Shown here one piece after another: positions 39,802 through 55,745 of a DNA stretch of 64,000 bases. Origin of the DNA: Citrobacter amalonaticus (GTDB lineage: Bacteria > Pseudomonadota > Gammaproteobacteria > Enterobacterales > Enterobacteriaceae); assembly GCA_028994555.1 (NCBI GenBank), contig JARDVN010000001.1:4774001-4838000 (forward strand). Direction: 5' to 3'. The number at the start of each line of letters is the position of its first letter. The first letter of the stretch is position 1. A program made the position numbers and the translations under genes. The notes beneath the pieces were generated by a model. It did no database searches. It worked only from the letters and a program-made list of their open reading frames with translations, and was not told where the DNA came from.

Positions 39802-39848
39802 TCCCATATCTTGTATGGTTGAAACTTATTTCAACTACATCTAGTATT
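39802..39848 (+). promoter_or_regulatory. Tandem NrdR boxes upstream of nrdHIEF
   Basis: Two elements, tcccatatcttgtatg (39802-39817) and aactacatctagtatt (39833-39848), are spaced 31 bp apart. That is the three-turn spacing reported for NrdR box pairs and they resemble the palindrome acaCwATATwGtgt. The intervening ggttgaaacttatttcaacta may overlap the promoter. Confidence 0.65.
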
Positions 39849-39921
39849 CTCTCTATCAGTACACACCCAATCCGACGCGACTCATCGCGCCGTTTTCTCA
39901 TTTTAGATGGAAATACGAATC

Positions 39922-40167
39922 ATGCGCATTACTATTTACACTCGAAATGATTGTGTTCAGTGCCACGCTACTAAACGGGCGTTGGAAAGCCGTGGATTTG
40001 AATTTGAGATGGTAAACGTCGATCTGGTGCCCGACGCGGCCGATACCCTGCGCGCGCAAGGTTTTCGTCAGTTGCCGGTTGTCATTGCCGGCGAAACCCG
40101 TTGGTCAGGATTTCGTCCGGATATGATCAACCGTCTGCATCCGGAGCCTCGGGTAGCCAGCGCATGA
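39922..40167 (+). CDS. nrdH: Glutaredoxin-like NrdH
   Basis: Electron donor for the class Ib ribonucleotide reductase, 81 residues, starting [20 protein letters not shown] with the CxxC active site. The C-terminal [16 protein letters not shown] is the family signature. The start at 39922 matches the E. coli protein; an in-frame ATG at 39907 adds five residues without a better ribosome binding site. Confidence 0.95.
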   Translation: MRITIYTRNDCVQCHATKRALESRGFEFEMVNVDLVPDAADTLRAQGFRQLPVVIAGETRWSGFRPDMINRLHPEPRVASA

Positions 40168-40547
40168 ACCCGCTCGTCTACTTTTCCAGCAGCTCCGAAA
40201 ATACGCACCGCTTTATGCAGCGTCTGGGGCTGCCCGCCATTCGCATTCCGCTGAATGAACGCGAACGGATCCGGGTAGACGATCCCTACATTCTGGTGGT
40301 GCCTTCCTACGGTGGCGGCGGCACGGCTGGCGCAGTGCCGCGACAGGTGATCCGCTTTTTAAATGATGCTCACAACCGGGCGTTAATTCGCGGCGTCATT
40401 GCCTCTGGCAATCGTAACTTCGGCGAGGCGTATGGTCGCGCAGGGGAAGTGATCGCCCAAAAATGTGCCGTGCCCTGGCTCTATCGTTTTGAACTGATGG
40501 GAACCCCCCGCCGACATCGACAACGTTCGAAAAGGAGTAAGCGAATT

Positions 40548-40575
<28 letters not shown>
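40164..40575 (+). CDS. nrdI: Flavodoxin-like NrdI (frameshifted)
   Basis: FMN-binding maturase for the manganese cofactor of NrdF, 136 residues, starting [20 protein letters not shown], with [17 protein letters not shown] and [17 protein letters not shown]6 run at 40504-40509 should be C5; corrected, [20 protein letters not shown] leads to the stop at 40573-40575. Its ATG overlaps the nrdH stop by 4 bases. Confidence 0.93.
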
Positions 40576-43664
<3,089 letters not shown>

Positions 43665-44019
43665 CGAAAATTAATACGGGGAATATCATTACAATATTTA
43701 CGTTAATATTTTAAGCGGATCACGTTTTTATCACCCAACTATTTCAGGGTGATCTACACTCAATAGTTGTTGTCATATTCGCCTGAATTGCTGAAATTCA
43801 GGCGCATTTTTAGTGGTCTTGACAAAAAATATTGATCGGCGGTGGCTTGCTCTCAGCCCTTATATCATGGGAAGTCCCGGCAATTTGCCTTCTCTTCTAT
43901 TTCCCCTCATGTCACATTCAGGGTTGTCTCAGATTCTCAGTATGTTAGGGTAGAAAAAGGTGACTATTTCTATCAGGTATCATATCGACATAAATAAATA
44001 ACAGGAATCTTTCTATTGC
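43665..44019. promoter_or_regulatory. proU osmoregulatory region
   Basis: 355 bp of A+T-rich upstream DNA before proV, the position of the osmotically induced proU promoters and H-NS binding in E. coli and Salmonella. A ttgaca hexamer at 43819-43824 is a possible -35 element. The H-NS downstream element would lie inside proV and cannot be resolved by eye. Confidence 0.55.
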
Positions 44020-45222
44020 ATGGCAATTAAATTAGAAGTGAAAAATCTATATAAAGTATTTGGAGAGCATCCACAGCGCGCCTTCAAATATATTGAAAAA
44101 GGACTTTCGAAAGAACAAATTCTGGAAAAAACAGGGCTATCGCTTGGCGTTAAAAACGCCAGTCTGGCCATTGAAGAAGGCGAGATATTTGTCATCATGG
44201 GATTATCCGGTTCGGGTAAATCCACAATGGTACGCCTTCTCAATCGCCTGATTGAACCCACCCGCGGACAGGTACTGATCGACGGCGTCGATATCGCCAA
44301 AATATCGGATGCCGAACTCCGCGAGGTGCGCAGAAAAAAGATTGCGATGGTCTTCCAGTCATTTGCGCTGATGCCGCATATGACCGTTCTCGACAATACT
44401 GCATTCGGCATGGAATTAGCCGGAGTAAGTGCTGAGGAGCGTCGCGAAAAAGCGCTGGATGCCCTGCGCCAGGTGGGACTTGAGAATTACGCCCACGGCT
44501 ATCCGGATGAACTTTCCGGCGGGATGCGTCAACGTGTTGGTCTCGCCCGCGCATTAGCCATTAACCCTGACATCTTATTAATGGATGAAGCCTTCTCCGC
44601 GCTCGATCCCTTAATTCGTACCGAGATGCAGGATGAACTGGTGAAACTGCAGGCGAAACATCAGCGCACCGTGGTCTTTATTTCCCACGATCTCGATGAA
44701 GCAATGCGTATTGGCGACCGAATTGCCATTATGCAAAATGGCGAAGTGGTTCAGGTCGGTACACCGGATGAAATTCTGAATAATCCGGCGAATGATTATG
44801 TTCGCACTTTCTTCCGTGGCGTTGATATTAGCCAGGTCTTTAGCGCGAAAGATATTGCCCGCCGTAGCCCGGTCGGATTGATCCGTAAAACGCCGGGCTT
44901 TGGCCCGCGTTCTGCGCTGAAATTATTGCAGGATGAAGACCGGGAATATGGTTACGTCATCGAACGCGGTAATAAGTTCGTTGGCGTGGTCTCTATCGAC
45001 TCATTAAAAGCGGCATTAAGTCAGGCCCAGGGCATTGAAGGGGCGTTGATCGACGAGCCACTGGCCGTCGATGCACAAACCCCGCTTAGCGAATTGCTCT
45101 CTCATGTCGGACAAGCGCCGTGCGCGGTGCCGGTTGTCGATGAGGAACAACAGTATGTCGGCATTATTTCAAAACGCATGCTGCTGCAGGCTTTAGATCG
45201 CGAGGGGACAAACAATGGCTGA
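44020..45222 (+). CDS. proV: Glycine betaine / proline ABC transporter ATPase ProV
   Basis: ATPase of the ProU osmoprotectant importer, 400 residues. Walker [24 protein letters not shown] signature [15 protein letters not shown], Walker [17 protein letters not shown]-loop [11 protein letters not shown]. The C-terminal pair of CBS domains ([38 protein letters not shown]) senses ionic strength in related proteins. Intact. Confidence 0.96.
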   Translation: MAIKLEVKNLYKVFGEHPQRAFKYIEKGLSKEQILEKTGLSLGVKNASLAIEEGEIFVIMGLSGSGKSTMVRLLNRLIEPTRGQVLIDGVDIAKISDAELREVRRKKIAMVFQSFALMPHMTVLDNTAFGMELAGVSAEERREKALDALRQVGLENYAHGYPDELSGGMRQRVGLARALAINPDILLMDEAFSALDPLIRTEMQDELVKLQAKHQRTVVFISHDLDEAMRIGDRIAIMQNGEVVQVGTPDEILNNPANDYVRTFFRGVDISQVFSAKDIARRSPVGLIRKTPGFGPRSALKLLQDEDREYGYVIERGNKFVGVVSIDSLKAALSQAQGIEGALIDEPLAVDAQTPLSELLSHVGQAPCAVPVVDEEQQYVGIISKRMLLQALDREGTNNG

Positions 45223-46280
45223 TCAATCTAATCCGTGGGATACCGCACCGGCGGCCGATAGCGCCGCACAATCCGCTGACGCATGGGGCACTCCGTCCGG
45301 GACGCCTGCCGATAGCGGCAGCGCAGACTGGCTGACCAGCGCACCTGCGCCAGCACCGGAACATTTCAACATTATGGATCCCTTCCATAAGACGCTGATC
45401 CCGCTCGACAGTTGGGTCACCGAGGGGATCGACTGGGTAGTCACTCATTTTCGTCCTGTCTTCCAGGGCATTCGCGTTCCGGTGGATTACATTCTTAACG
45501 GTTTCCAGCAACTGCTGCTGGGAATGCCGTCTCCGGTGGCGATTATCGTTTTCGCCCTGATCGCCTGGCAGATTTCCGGGATGTGGATGGGGGTTGCAAC
45601 GCTTGTTTCCCTGATTGCCATTGGCGCTATCGGCGCCTGGTCGCAGGCGATGATTACCCTGGCGCTGGTGCTGACCGCCCTGCTCTTTTGCGTGGTGATC
45701 GGCCTGCCGATGGGGATTTGGCTGGCGCGCAGCCCACGGGCGGCGAAGATTGTCCGTCCGTTGCTCGACGCCATGCAGACAACGCCGGCGTTCGTCTATC
45801 TGGTGCCGATTGTGATGCTGTTCGGTATCGGGAACGTGCCGGGGGTGGTCGTGACGATCATCTTTGCGTTGCCGCCGATTGTGCGCCTGACGATCCTCGG
45901 GATTAACCAGGTTCCGGCTGATTTGATCGAAGCGTCACGCTCGTTCGGAGCCAGTCCGCGTCAGATGCTGTTCAAAGTTCAGTTACCGCTGGCGATGCCC
46001 ACCATTATGGCGGGGGGTTAACCAGACGCTCATGCTTGCGCTCTCGATGGTCGTGATCGCCTCTATGATTGCCGTCGGTGGTCTGGGCCAGATGGTACTG
46101 CGCGGTATCGGTCGTCTCGATATGGGGCTGGCTACCGTCGGCGGGGTCGGCATTGTGATCCTCGCCATCATTCTGGACCGTCTGACCCAGGCAGTGGGTC
46201 GTGACTCACGCAGCCGCGGCAACCGTCGCTGGTACACCACCGGTCCCGTCGGGCTCATCACGCGCCCTTTCATTAAGTAA
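45215..46280 (+). CDS. proW: Glycine betaine / proline ABC transporter permease ProW (frameshifted)
   Basis: Membrane subunit of ProU. It starts 8 bases before the proV stop, with a long hydrophilic N-terminal part ([20 protein letters not shown]) typical of ProW, then permease helices with the EAA motif region [22 protein letters not shown]6 run at 46012-46017 should be G5. Corrected, [20 protein letters not shown] continues to LITRPFIK, about 354 residues. As given it stops at 46021. Confidence 0.94.
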
Positions 46281-46290
46281 TTCACCTGTT

Positions 46291-46320
46291 GCCCGGTGGC
46301 GCTGCGCTTACCGGGCCTAC
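46291..46320. repeat. REP element between proW and proX
   Basis: gcccggtggcgctgcgcttaccgggcctac is a single REP unit in the 68-bp spacer after proW. Confidence 0.75.
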
Positions 46321-46348
46321 ACGTCCCTCCAATAATTAAGGAACAACG

Positions 46349-47344
46349 ATGCGACAGAAAATCATGATTGCCACAGCGTTTGCCACCCTTGTCTCTACCA
46401 GCGCTTTCGCTGCCGACCTGCCAGGCAAAGGCATTACCGTCCAACCGGTACAGAGCACCATCACCGAAGAAACCTTCCAGACGCTGCTGGTGAGCCGTGC
46501 GCTGGAGAAACTCGGTTATACCGTAAACAAACCGAGCGAAGTCGACTATAACGTGGGCTACACCTCTATTGCCTCTGGCGACGCCACCTTTACCGCCGTC
46601 AACTGGCAGCCACTGCACGACGATATGTACTCTGCGGCTGGCGGGAATAAGAAGTTCTGGCGCGAAGGCACGTTCGTCACCGGCGCCGCGCAGGGTTACC
46701 TGATCGATAAGAAAACCGCTGAGCAGTACAACATCACCAATATCGCCCAGTTGAAAGACCCCAAAATTGCGAAGATTTTTGACACCAACGGCGACGGCAA
46801 AGCGGACATGATGGGCTGCTCGCCAGGCTGGGGCTGTGAAGCCGTGATTAACCACCAGAACAAAGCGTTTGATCTGGAAAAAACCGTCGACGTCAGCCAC
46901 GGTAACTACGCGGCGATGATGGCCGATACCATCACCCGCTTTAAAGAAGGTAAACCGATTCTCTATTACACCTGGACGCCTTACTGGGTGAGTGACGTAA
47001 TGAAGCCAGGTAAAGATGTGGTCTGGTTACAGGTGCCGTTCTCCTCACTGCCGGGCGAACAGAAAGATATCGATACTAAACTGCCGAATGGCGCGAACTA
47101 TGGCTTCCCGGTAAACACCATGCACATCGTTGCCAACAAGGCCTGGGCAGAGAAAAACCCGGCGGCGGCGAAACTGTTTGCCATCATGAAACTGCCGCTG
47201 GCGGACATTAACGCGCAGAACGCGATGATGCATGAAGGCAAAGCGTCGGAAGCTGACGTTCAGGGCCATGTTGACGGCTGGATCAAAGCCCACCAGCAGC
47301 AGTTCGACGGCTGGGTGAACGACGCGCTGGCAGCGCAGAAGTAA
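46349..47344 (+). CDS. proX: Glycine betaine-binding protein ProX
   Basis: Periplasmic substrate receptor of ProU, 331 residues. Signal peptide ([14 protein letters not shown], cleavage before ADLPGKG). Trp residues for the betaine aromatic box appear in [19 protein letters not shown] and [16 protein letters not shown]. Intact; last gene of the proVWX operon. Confidence 0.96.
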   Translation: MRQKIMIATAFATLVSTSAFAADLPGKGITVQPVQSTITEETFQTLLVSRALEKLGYTVNKPSEVDYNVGYTSIASGDATFTAVNWQPLHDDMYSAAGGNKKFWREGTFVTGAAQGYLIDKKTAEQYNITNIAQLKDPKIAKIFDTNGDGKADMMGCSPGWGCEAVINHQNKAFDLEKTVDVSHGNYAAMMADTITRFKEGKPILYYTWTPYWVSDVMKPGKDVVWLQVPFSSLPGEQKDIDTKLPNGANYGFPVNTMHIVANKAWAEKNPAAAKLFAIMKLPLADINAQNAMMHEGKASEADVQGHVDGWIKAHQQQFDGWVNDALAAQK

Positions 47345-47357
47345 TAGCCTCCTGAAT

Positions 47358-47388
47358 GCCGGATGGCGCGCGATGCGCTTATCCGGCC
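47358..47388. repeat. REP element after proX
   Basis: gccggatggcgcgcgatgcgcttatccggcc, an extended REP palindrome, followed by more inverted sequence (ccggaaacgcggttcccgg). It marks the operon end. Confidence 0.75.
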
Positions 47389-47540
47389 AGGGATGGCCGG
47401 AAACGCGGTTCCCGGCCTGTTCCCTTCATTCTTCTCCCCTGACCGCACAATCCGGCACGCAACAAATTCCCCGCATTCATAAATGTCCGCTATGATTGAT
47501 TCCCAAAGAAATCATCACCTGACTCACGATTGCGAACATA

Positions 47541-48727
47541 ATGACCAAAACATCTCACGGGCTGAACCCGGCACTGATCGTTCTCATGTCAGTGGCAACC
47601 GGTCTGGCCGTCGCCAGCAACTATTATGCACAGCCACTGCTCGAAACCATCGCACGCAACTTTTCGCTTTCCGCAAGCTCAGCCGGTTTTATTGTTACCG
47701 CAGCACAGTTAGGCTACGCCGCCGGTTTGCTGTTTCTGGTTCCGCTTGGCGATATGTTTGAACGCCGGACGCTGATCGTCTCTATGACGCTGTTGGCGGC
47801 GGGCGGGATGCTCATTACCGCCAGCAGTCAGTCGCTGGCGATGATGATCCTCGGCACGGCGCTGACCGGGCTCTTTTCCGTGGTCGCACAGATTCTGGTA
47901 CCGCTGGCGGCGACGCTTGCCACGCCGGATAAACGCGGCAAAGTGGTCGGGACCATCATGAGCGGTCTGCTGCTGGGCATTTTGCTGGCGCGAACCGTGG
48001 CGGGACTGCTGGCGAATCTCGGAGGTTGGCGCACCGTCTTCTGGGTCGCCTCCGTATTGATGGCGCTGATGGCTATCGCGCTGTGGCGCGGCTTGCCAAA
48101 GGTGAAGTCAGAAACCCATCTGAACTACCCGCAGTTGCTGGGTTCGGTATTCAGTTTGTTTGCCCGCGATAAACTGCTGCGCACGCGTGCGCTACTGGGC
48201 TGCCTGACCTTTGCTAATTTCAGCATTCTCTGGACCTCAATGGCCTTTTTTACTGGCCGCCCCACCGTTTAACTATTCTGAAGGGATGATTGGCCTGTTT
48301 GGGCTGGCGGGTGCCGCTGGCGCGCTCGGCGCACGTCCGGCTGGCGGTTTTGCGGATAAAGGACATTCTCACCTCACTACCACCTATGGCCTGCTGTTAT
48401 TGTTGCTTTCCTGGCTCGCTATCTGGCTGGGACACGCCTCAGTACTGGCGCTGATTGTGGGGATCCTGGTTCTGGATCTCACCGTACAGGGGGGTTCACA
48501 TCACTAATCAGACGGTGATTTACCGTCTTTATCCGGAGGCCCGAAACCGTCTGACCGCCGGGTATATGACCAGTTACTTTATCGGCGGCGCAGCAGGGTC
48601 ATTGATCTCCGCCTCGGCCTGGCAGCATGCCGGATGGCTGGGCGTTTGCCTGGCAGGGACGACCGTTGCCGTACTGAACCTGCTGGTCTGGTGGCGAGGA
48701 TTTCACCGACAAGAAGCTGCAATTTAA
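47541..48727 (+). CDS. ygaY: MFS transporter YgaY (frameshifted)
   Basis: Major facilitator with 12 helices, about 395 residues, of unknown substrate. It starts MTKTSHGLNPALIVLMSVAT, and the loop GDMFERRTLIVSMTLLAA follows the second helix. A T6 run at 48246-48251 and a G6 run at 48489-48494 are each one base too long. Corrected, TSMAFLLAAPPFNYSEGM and LTVQGVHITNQTVIYRLYPE join. The homologue is annotated as broken in E. coli K-12, whereas here it reads intact once corrected. Confidence 0.85.
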
Positions 48728-48841
48728 GCGCCCGGCAAGCGTTTGGGCTCCTGAGGGTGTTAAGGAGCCCCCCAGTCTGTTAAGGTGATAGGGATTATTA
48801 ACCCTGATAATTTTAACATTGGTGATAACGCGCAAAACTCT

Positions 48842-49579
48842 ATGGAAAGGCCCGCTTCTCTGCCCAATATCCCTCCGGCTACCTGCGCGGAAGGATTCAA
48901 AGACAGCTTACCCATCGTCATCAGCTATATTCCTGTTGCCTTTGCATTTGGTCTCAATGCCACCCGTCTCGGGTTTAGCCCGATTGAGAGCGTATTTTTC
49001 TCCTGCATTATTTATGCCGGCGCCAGCCAGTTCGTTATCACCGCCATGCTCGCCGCAGGCAGCACATTATGGGTTGCCGCCCTGACCGTCATGGCGATGG
49101 ATGTACGCCATGTTTTATACGGTCCTTCCCTGCGCAGTCGTATCGCTCAGAAACTCAGTAAACCGAAAACCGCCCTGTGGGCGTTTGGTCTCACCGACGA
49201 AGTCTTTGCCGCTGCCACCGCGAAGCTGGTGCGGGATAACCGTCGCTGGAGCGAGAACTGGATGATTGGCATCGCGTTTTGCTCCTGGGCCTCCTGGGTG
49301 CTGGGAACCGTGCTCGGCGCCTTTTCCGGCAGCGGTTTATTGAAAGGATTCCCGGCGGTCGAAGCGGCGCTCGGTTTTATGCTCCCCGCGCTGTTTATGA
49401 GTTTTCTGCTGGCGTCATTCCAGCGTAAACAGTCCCTGTGCGTGACCGCCGCATTAGTGGGCGCACTGGCGGGCGTGACGCTGTTTTCCATCCCCGCAGC
49501 CATTCTTGCGGGGATTGTGTGTGGTTGTCTGACCGCGCTGATTCAGGCTTTCTGGCAAGGAGTTCCCGATGCGCTATGA
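48842..49579 (+). CDS. ygaZ: Branched-chain amino-acid exporter subunit YgaZ (AzlC family)
   Basis: A 245-residue AzlC-family protein: [39 protein letters not shown] and [15 protein letters not shown] are the conserved segments. With YgaH it exports L-valine. The start at 48842 (MERPASLPN) matches the E. coli protein; an in-frame start at 48785 would add 19 residues. Confidence 0.94.
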   Translation: MERPASLPNIPPATCAEGFKDSLPIVISYIPVAFAFGLNATRLGFSPIESVFFSCIIYAGASQFVITAMLAAGSTLWVAALTVMAMDVRHVLYGPSLRSRIAQKLSKPKTALWAFGLTDEVFAAATAKLVRDNRRWSENWMIGIAFCSWASWVLGTVLGAFSGSGLLKGFPAVEAALGFMLPALFMSFLLASFQRKQSLCVTAALVGALAGVTLFSIPAAILAGIVCGCLTALIQAFWQGVPDAL

Positions 49580-49904
49580 GGTGCTGCTGCTCGGATTGCT
49601 GGTCGGCTGTGTAAATTATGGGTTTCGCTATTTACCGCTACGTCTGAAGATGGGCAATACCCGTCCGGGCAAGCGTGGCGCAACCGGCGTTTTACTCGAC
49701 ACCATCGGCATTGCATCAATTTGCGCCCTGCTAGTGGTGTCAACGGCCCCCGAGGTAATGCACGATGCCAGTCGCTTCGTGCCGACGCTCGTGGGTTTTG
49801 CTGTACTGGGTGCAAGTTTTTATAAAACGCGCAGTATCATCATTCCTACGCTATTAAGTGCTCTGGCCTATGGATTAGCGTGGAAAATGTTGGCGGTTTT
49901 ATAG
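49569..49904 (+). CDS. ygaH: Branched-chain amino-acid exporter subunit YgaH (AzlD family)
   Basis: The 111-residue AzlD-type partner of YgaZ, overlapping its stop by 11 bases. It starts [20 protein letters not shown] and has four hydrophobic segments (for example [19 protein letters not shown]). The tight overlap supports co-translation. Confidence 0.93.
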   Translation: MRYEVLLLGLLVGCVNYGFRYLPLRLKMGNTRPGKRGATGVLLDTIGIASICALLVVSTAPEVMHDASRFVPTLVGFAVLGASFYKTRSIIIPTLLSALAYGLAWKMLAVL

Positions 49905-49994
49905 GTTGGAAAAATCATTTTAATTTAATAATACATTTACTTTATTTGTCACTGTCGTTACTATATCGGCTGAAATTAATGAGGTCATGCCCAA

Positions 49995-50526
49995 ATGGAT
50001 AGTTCGTTTACGCCCATTGAACAAATGCTAAAATTTCGCGCCAGCCGCCACGAGGATTTTCCGTATCAGGAAATCCTGCTGACTCGTCTTTGCATGCATA
50101 TGCAAGGGAAGCTGCTGGATAACCGCAATAAAATGCTGAAAGCTCAAGGGATTAACGAGACGTTGTTTATGGCGTTGATTACGCTGGAGTCTCAGGAAAA
50201 CCACAGCATTCAGCCTTCTGAACTGAGTTGTGCCCTGGGGTCATCCCGTACTAACGCGACACGTATCGCTGATGAGCTGGAAAAGCGTGGTTGGATCGAG
50301 CGCCGTGAAAGCGACAACGATCGTCGTTGCCTGCATCTGCAGTTAACCGATAAAGGCCATGCTTTTTTTGCGCGAAGTATTACCGCCGCAGCATAACTGC
50401 CTGCATCAACTGTGGTCCGTTCTTAACACCGCAGAAAAAGAACAGCTTGAGCACATCACTCGTAAGCTTCTGACGCGTCTCGATCAGATGGACCAGGATG
50501 GTGCTATCCTTGAGGCGCTGAGCTAA
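49995..50526 (+). CDS. mprA: Repressor MprA (EmrR), MarR family (frameshifted)
   Basis: MarR-type repressor of emrAB that responds to uncouplers and phenolic drugs, 176 residues. It starts [20 protein letters not shown]; the winged helix is in [20 protein letters not shown] and [22 protein letters not shown]7 run at 50363-50369 should be six bases. Corrected, [20 protein letters not shown] continues to DGAILEALS and stop at 50524-50526. Confidence 0.94.
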
Positions 50527-50650
50527 CGCGTCGACTCGCTCAATAATCCAGATTACCAAAGAAAATTGACTGGCCAGCACCTGAACGTGCTGGCCTTTCT
50601 GATAAACAGCTCGGCTCAGCCGACGAAAAAATAAGATCGTGGAGAACAAC

Positions 50651-51823
50651 ATGAGCGCAAATGCGGAGACCCAAACCCCGCAGCAACCGGTTAAGAAGAA
50701 AAGCAAACGTAAAAGTACGCTGCTCCTCCTGACCTTGCTCTTTATCATTATTGCCGTGGCATATGGGATTTATTGGTTTTTGGTACTGCGTCACGTCGAA
50801 GAGACCGATGATGCGTACGTGGCAGGGAACCAGGTTCAAATCATGGCACAGGTATCCGGCAGTGTGACGAAAGTCTGGGCGGATAATACGGACTTTGTTA
50901 AACAGGGTGACGTGCTCGTCACCCTCGATCAGACGGATGCCAGACAGGCATTTGAAAAAGCGAAGACCGCGCTGGCCTCCAGCGTCCGTCAGACGCATCA
51001 GTTAATGATCAACAGCAAGCAGTTGCAGGCGAACATTGCGGTGCAGAAAACAGCCCTCGCCCAGGCGCAAAGCGATTTTAACCGTCGCGTACCGCTCGGT
51101 AACGCCAACCTGATTGGTCGCGAAGAGCTGCAACACGCGCGGGATGCCGTGGCCAGCGCTCAGGCGCAGCTTGATGTTGCCATTCAGCAATACAATGCCA
51201 ATCAGGCGATGATTCTGGACAGCAAGCTGGAAGATCAGCCCGCCGTTCAACAGGCCGCCACCGAAGTGCGTAACGCCTGGCTGGCGCTCGAGCGAACGAA
51301 GATCGTTAGCCCGATGACCGGCTACGTGTCGCGCCGCGCCGTGCAGCCTGGCGCGCAGATCAGCCCCACCACACCGCTGATGGCTGTGGTTCCGGCCACT
51401 AATCTGTGGGTTGACGCTAACTTTAAAGAGACGCAGCTTGCCCACATGCGCATCGGCCAACCGGCAACCGTGATCAGTGATATCTACGGCGATGACGTTA
51501 AGTACACCGGTAAAGTGGTCGGTCTGGATATGGGAACCGGTAGCGCCTTCTCTCTGCTGCCGGCTCAGAACGCAACCGGCAACTGGATTAAAGTGGTTCA
51601 GCGTCTGCCTGTCCGTATCGAACTGGATGCACAGCAACTGGCGCAACATCCGCTGCGGATTGGTTTATCGACGCTCGTCACCGTCGATACCGCGAACCGC
51701 GACGGCCAGGTGCTGGCCAGCCAGGTTCGCACCACGCCGGTGTCTGAGAGTAACGCCCGTGAAATCAGCCTTGCCCCGGTCAACAAACTGATCGAAGAGA
51801 TTGTGCAGGCCAACGCAGGCTAA
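50651..51823 (+). CDS. emrA: Efflux membrane-fusion protein EmrA
   Basis: Periplasmic adaptor of the EmrAB-TolC pump, 390 residues. One N-terminal helix (STLLLLTLLFIIIAVAYGIY), a lipoyl-type half (VQIMAQVSGSVTKVWADNTD), a coiled-coil hairpin (ASSVRQTHQLMINSKQLQ and further heptads), and the return half (RTKIVSPMTGYVSRRAVQPG). The start at 50651 follows ggagaacaac. Intact. Confidence 0.95.
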   Translation: MSANAETQTPQQPVKKKSKRKSTLLLLTLLFIIIAVAYGIYWFLVLRHVEETDDAYVAGNQVQIMAQVSGSVTKVWADNTDFVKQGDVLVTLDQTDARQAFEKAKTALASSVRQTHQLMINSKQLQANIAVQKTALAQAQSDFNRRVPLGNANLIGREELQHARDAVASAQAQLDVAIQQYNANQAMILDSKLEDQPAVQQAATEVRNAWLALERTKIVSPMTGYVSRRAVQPGAQISPTTPLMAVVPATNLWVDANFKETQLAHMRIGQPATVISDIYGDDVKYTGKVVGLDMGTGSAFSLLPAQNATGNWIKVVQRLPVRIELDAQQLAQHPLRIGLSTLVTVDTANRDGQVLASQVRTTPVSESNAREISLAPVNKLIEEIVQANAG

Positions 51824-51838
51824 TCTGAGGTGCGTGTG

Positions 51839-53378
51839 ATGCAACAGCAAAAACCGCTGGAGGGCGCGCAACTCGTCATTATGACGATTGCGCTGTCGCT
51901 GGCGACATTCATGCAGGTGCTGGACTCCACCATTGCTAACGTGGCGATCCCCACTATCGCAGGGAACCTGGGCTCATCGCTGAGCCAGGGGACGTGGGTG
52001 ATCACCTCTTTCGGGGTGGCAAACGCCATCTCGATTCCCATCACCGGCTGGCTGGCGAAGCGCGTCGGGGAAGTGAAGTTGTTCATGTGGTCAACGGTGG
52101 CGTTTGCCATTGCCTCATGGGCGTGCGGTGTCTCCAGCAGCCTGAACATGCTGATCTTCTTCCGCGTCGTCCAGGGCGTGGTTGCCGGACCGCTGATCCC
52201 GCTTTCGCAAAGTCTGCTGCTTAATAACTACCCTCCCGCTAAGCGCTCAATTGCGCTGGCGCTGTGGTCGATGACGGTGATCGTCGCGCCGATTTGCGGC
52301 CCGATTCTGGGCGGCTATATCAGCGATAACTATCACTGGGGCTGGATCTTCTTTATCAACGTGCCGATCGGGATTGCGGTGGTACTGATGACGCTGCAAA
52401 CCCTGCGCGGTCGTGAAACGCGTACCGAGCAACGGCGCATCGACGCCATCGGGTTGGCGCTGCTGGTAATTGGCATCGGTAGCCTGCAGATTATGCTCGA
52501 CCGGGGGGAAAGAGCTGGACTGGTTCGCCTCACAAGAGATCATCATTCTGACCGTGGTGGCGGTGGTCGCCATTAGCTTCCTGATTGTCTGGGAGCTTAC
52601 CGACGATAACCCCATTGTCGATCTCTCGCTGTTTAAGTCGCGAAACTTCACCATTGGCTGCTTGTGTATCAGCCTGGCCTATATGCTTTACTTCGGGGCA
52701 ATTGTTCTGCTACCGCAGCTTTTGCAGGAGGTCTACGGCTATACCGCGACGTGGGCGGGTCTGGCCTCCGCGCCGGTAGGGATCATTCCGGTGATCCTGT
52801 CGCCGATTATTGGCCGCTTTGCCCATAAGCTGGATATGCGCAGGCTGGTGACGTTTAGCTTTATTATGTACGCCGTCTGCTTTTACTGGCGTGCGTGGAC
52901 GTTTGAACCGGGAATGGACTTCGGCGCTTCTGCCTGGCCACAGTTTATTCAGGGCTTCGCGGTGGCGTGCTTCTTTATGCCGCTGACGACCATCACGCTG
53001 TCTGGCTTACCGCCCGAGCGTCTGGCGGCGGCATCGAGTTTGTCTAACTTTACGCGAACGCTGGCGGGTTCTATCGGGACATCGATCACCACCACCATGT
53101 GGACCAACCGGGAATCGATGCACCATGCACAGTTAACCGAGTCGGTGAATCCGTATAACCCGAATGCGCAGGCAATGTACGATCAGTTACAGGGACTGGG
53201 CATGACGCAGCAACAGGCGTCTGGCTGGATAGCCCAGCAGATAACAAATCAGGGGCTGATTATTTCAGCTAACGAGATCTTCTGGATGTCGGCGGGGATC
53301 TTCCTGGTGTTGCTCGGTCTGGTCTGGTTCGCCAAACCCCCGTTTGGTGCAGGCGGTGGCGGCGGTGGCGCGCATTAG
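51839..53378 (+). CDS. emrB: Multidrug MFS exporter EmrB, DHA2 family (frameshifted)
   Basis: A 14-helix proton/drug antiporter of 512 residues. MFS motif C-like and early motif LDSTIANVAIPTIAGNLGSS, WVITSFGVANAISIPITGWL, and the glycine-rich tail FGAGGGGGGAH. A G6 run at 52503-52508 should be G5. Corrected, MLDRGKELDWFASQEIIILT joins the halves. The start is the ATG at 51839 (MQQQKPLEG), 16 bp after emrA. Confidence 0.95.
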
Positions 53379-53390
53379 ATGACAGCGATA

Positions 53391-53427
53391 AAAAAAGCCC
53401 GTTCATAGACTGAACGGGCTTTTTTTG
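53391..53427. terminator. Bidirectional terminator, emrB / luxS
   Basis: aaaaaagcccgttcatagactgaacgggcttttttt: a 10-bp stem with A and T tracts on both sides, lying between convergent emrB and luxS. Confidence 0.9.
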
Positions 53428-53446
53428 CCGGTAACCACACCGACAG

Positions 53447-53962
53447 CTAGATGTGGAGTTCCTGCAACTTCTCTTTCGGCAGAGCCAGCTCTTCATTGCT
53501 GTTGACGCGGACGTCGTGCTCCAGGATATGACGTGCGATATCCTGTGCTTCGCTCAGGGAGTGCATCTGATACGTGCCGCACTGGTAGACGTTCAGTTCC
53601 GGGATCTGATTCTGATCCTGCACTTTCAGCACATCGGCCATCGCAGCTTTCCAGGCATCTGCCACGCGCTGCTCATCCGGCGTACCAATCAGGCTCATAT
53701 AGAAACCGGTACGGCAACCCATCGGGGAGATATCGATAATCTCGACGCCGTTACCGTTGAGATGATTACGCATAAAGCCTGCGAACAGATGCTCCAGCGT
53801 GTGAATCCCTTTCTCCGGCATCACCTCTTTGTTTGGAATGCAGAAACGCAGGTCAAACACGGTAATAGCGTCGCCATGCGGGGTATTCATCGTTTTCGCC
53901 ACGCGGACTGCAGGTGCTTCCATCCGGGTATGATCGACAGTGAAACTATCTAACAACGGCAT
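53447..53962 (-). CDS. luxS: S-ribosylhomocysteine lyase LuxS
   Basis: Metalloenzyme of the activated methyl cycle, source of autoinducer-2 precursor, 171 residues. Metal-binding [10 protein letters not shown] and the Cys in [18 protein letters not shown] context ([10 protein letters not shown]). It starts [20 protein letters not shown]. Intact. The micA RNA gene lies just upstream on the other strand. Confidence 0.97.
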   Translation of the reverse strand: MPLLDSFTVDHTRMEAPAVRVAKTMNTPHGDAITVFDLRFCIPNKEVMPEKGIHTLEHLFAGFMRNHLNGNGVEIIDISPMGCRTGFYMSLIGTPDEQRVADAWKAAMADVLKVQDQNQIPELNVYQCGTYQMHSLSEAQDIARHILEHDVRVNSNEELALPKEKLQELHI

Positions 53963-54029
53963 TTAGCCACCTCCGATAATTTTTTTTAAATAAACTGAAC
54001 TCTTTGTTCCGGTGCGAGTCTGAGTATAT

Positions 54030-54102
54030 GAAAGACGCGCATTTGTTATCATCATCCCTGTTTTCAGAGATGAAATTTTGGCCACTCACGAGTGGCCTTT
54101 TT
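54030..54102 (+). ncRNA. micA: Small RNA MicA
   Basis: Hfq-dependent sRNA that represses ompA and lamB as part of the sigma-E envelope response. The sequence gaaagacgcgcatttgttat, then catccctgttttcagagatg, then the terminator ggccactcacgagtggccttttt is the known MicA layout in the luxS-gshA spacer. One base in the ttcagaga segment differs from the E. coli form (ttcagcga) as I remember it. Confidence 0.93.
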
Positions 54103-54110
54103 CTTTTCTG

Positions 54111-55721
<1,611 letters not shown>

Positions 55722-55745
55722 CTAAAGGCTAATCCCCAGGCACAA

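Noticed and set aside
46291..47388. REP units as possible riboswitches or small RNAs
   Set aside because: They match the generic REP consensus found after several other genes here and show no extended conserved structure.
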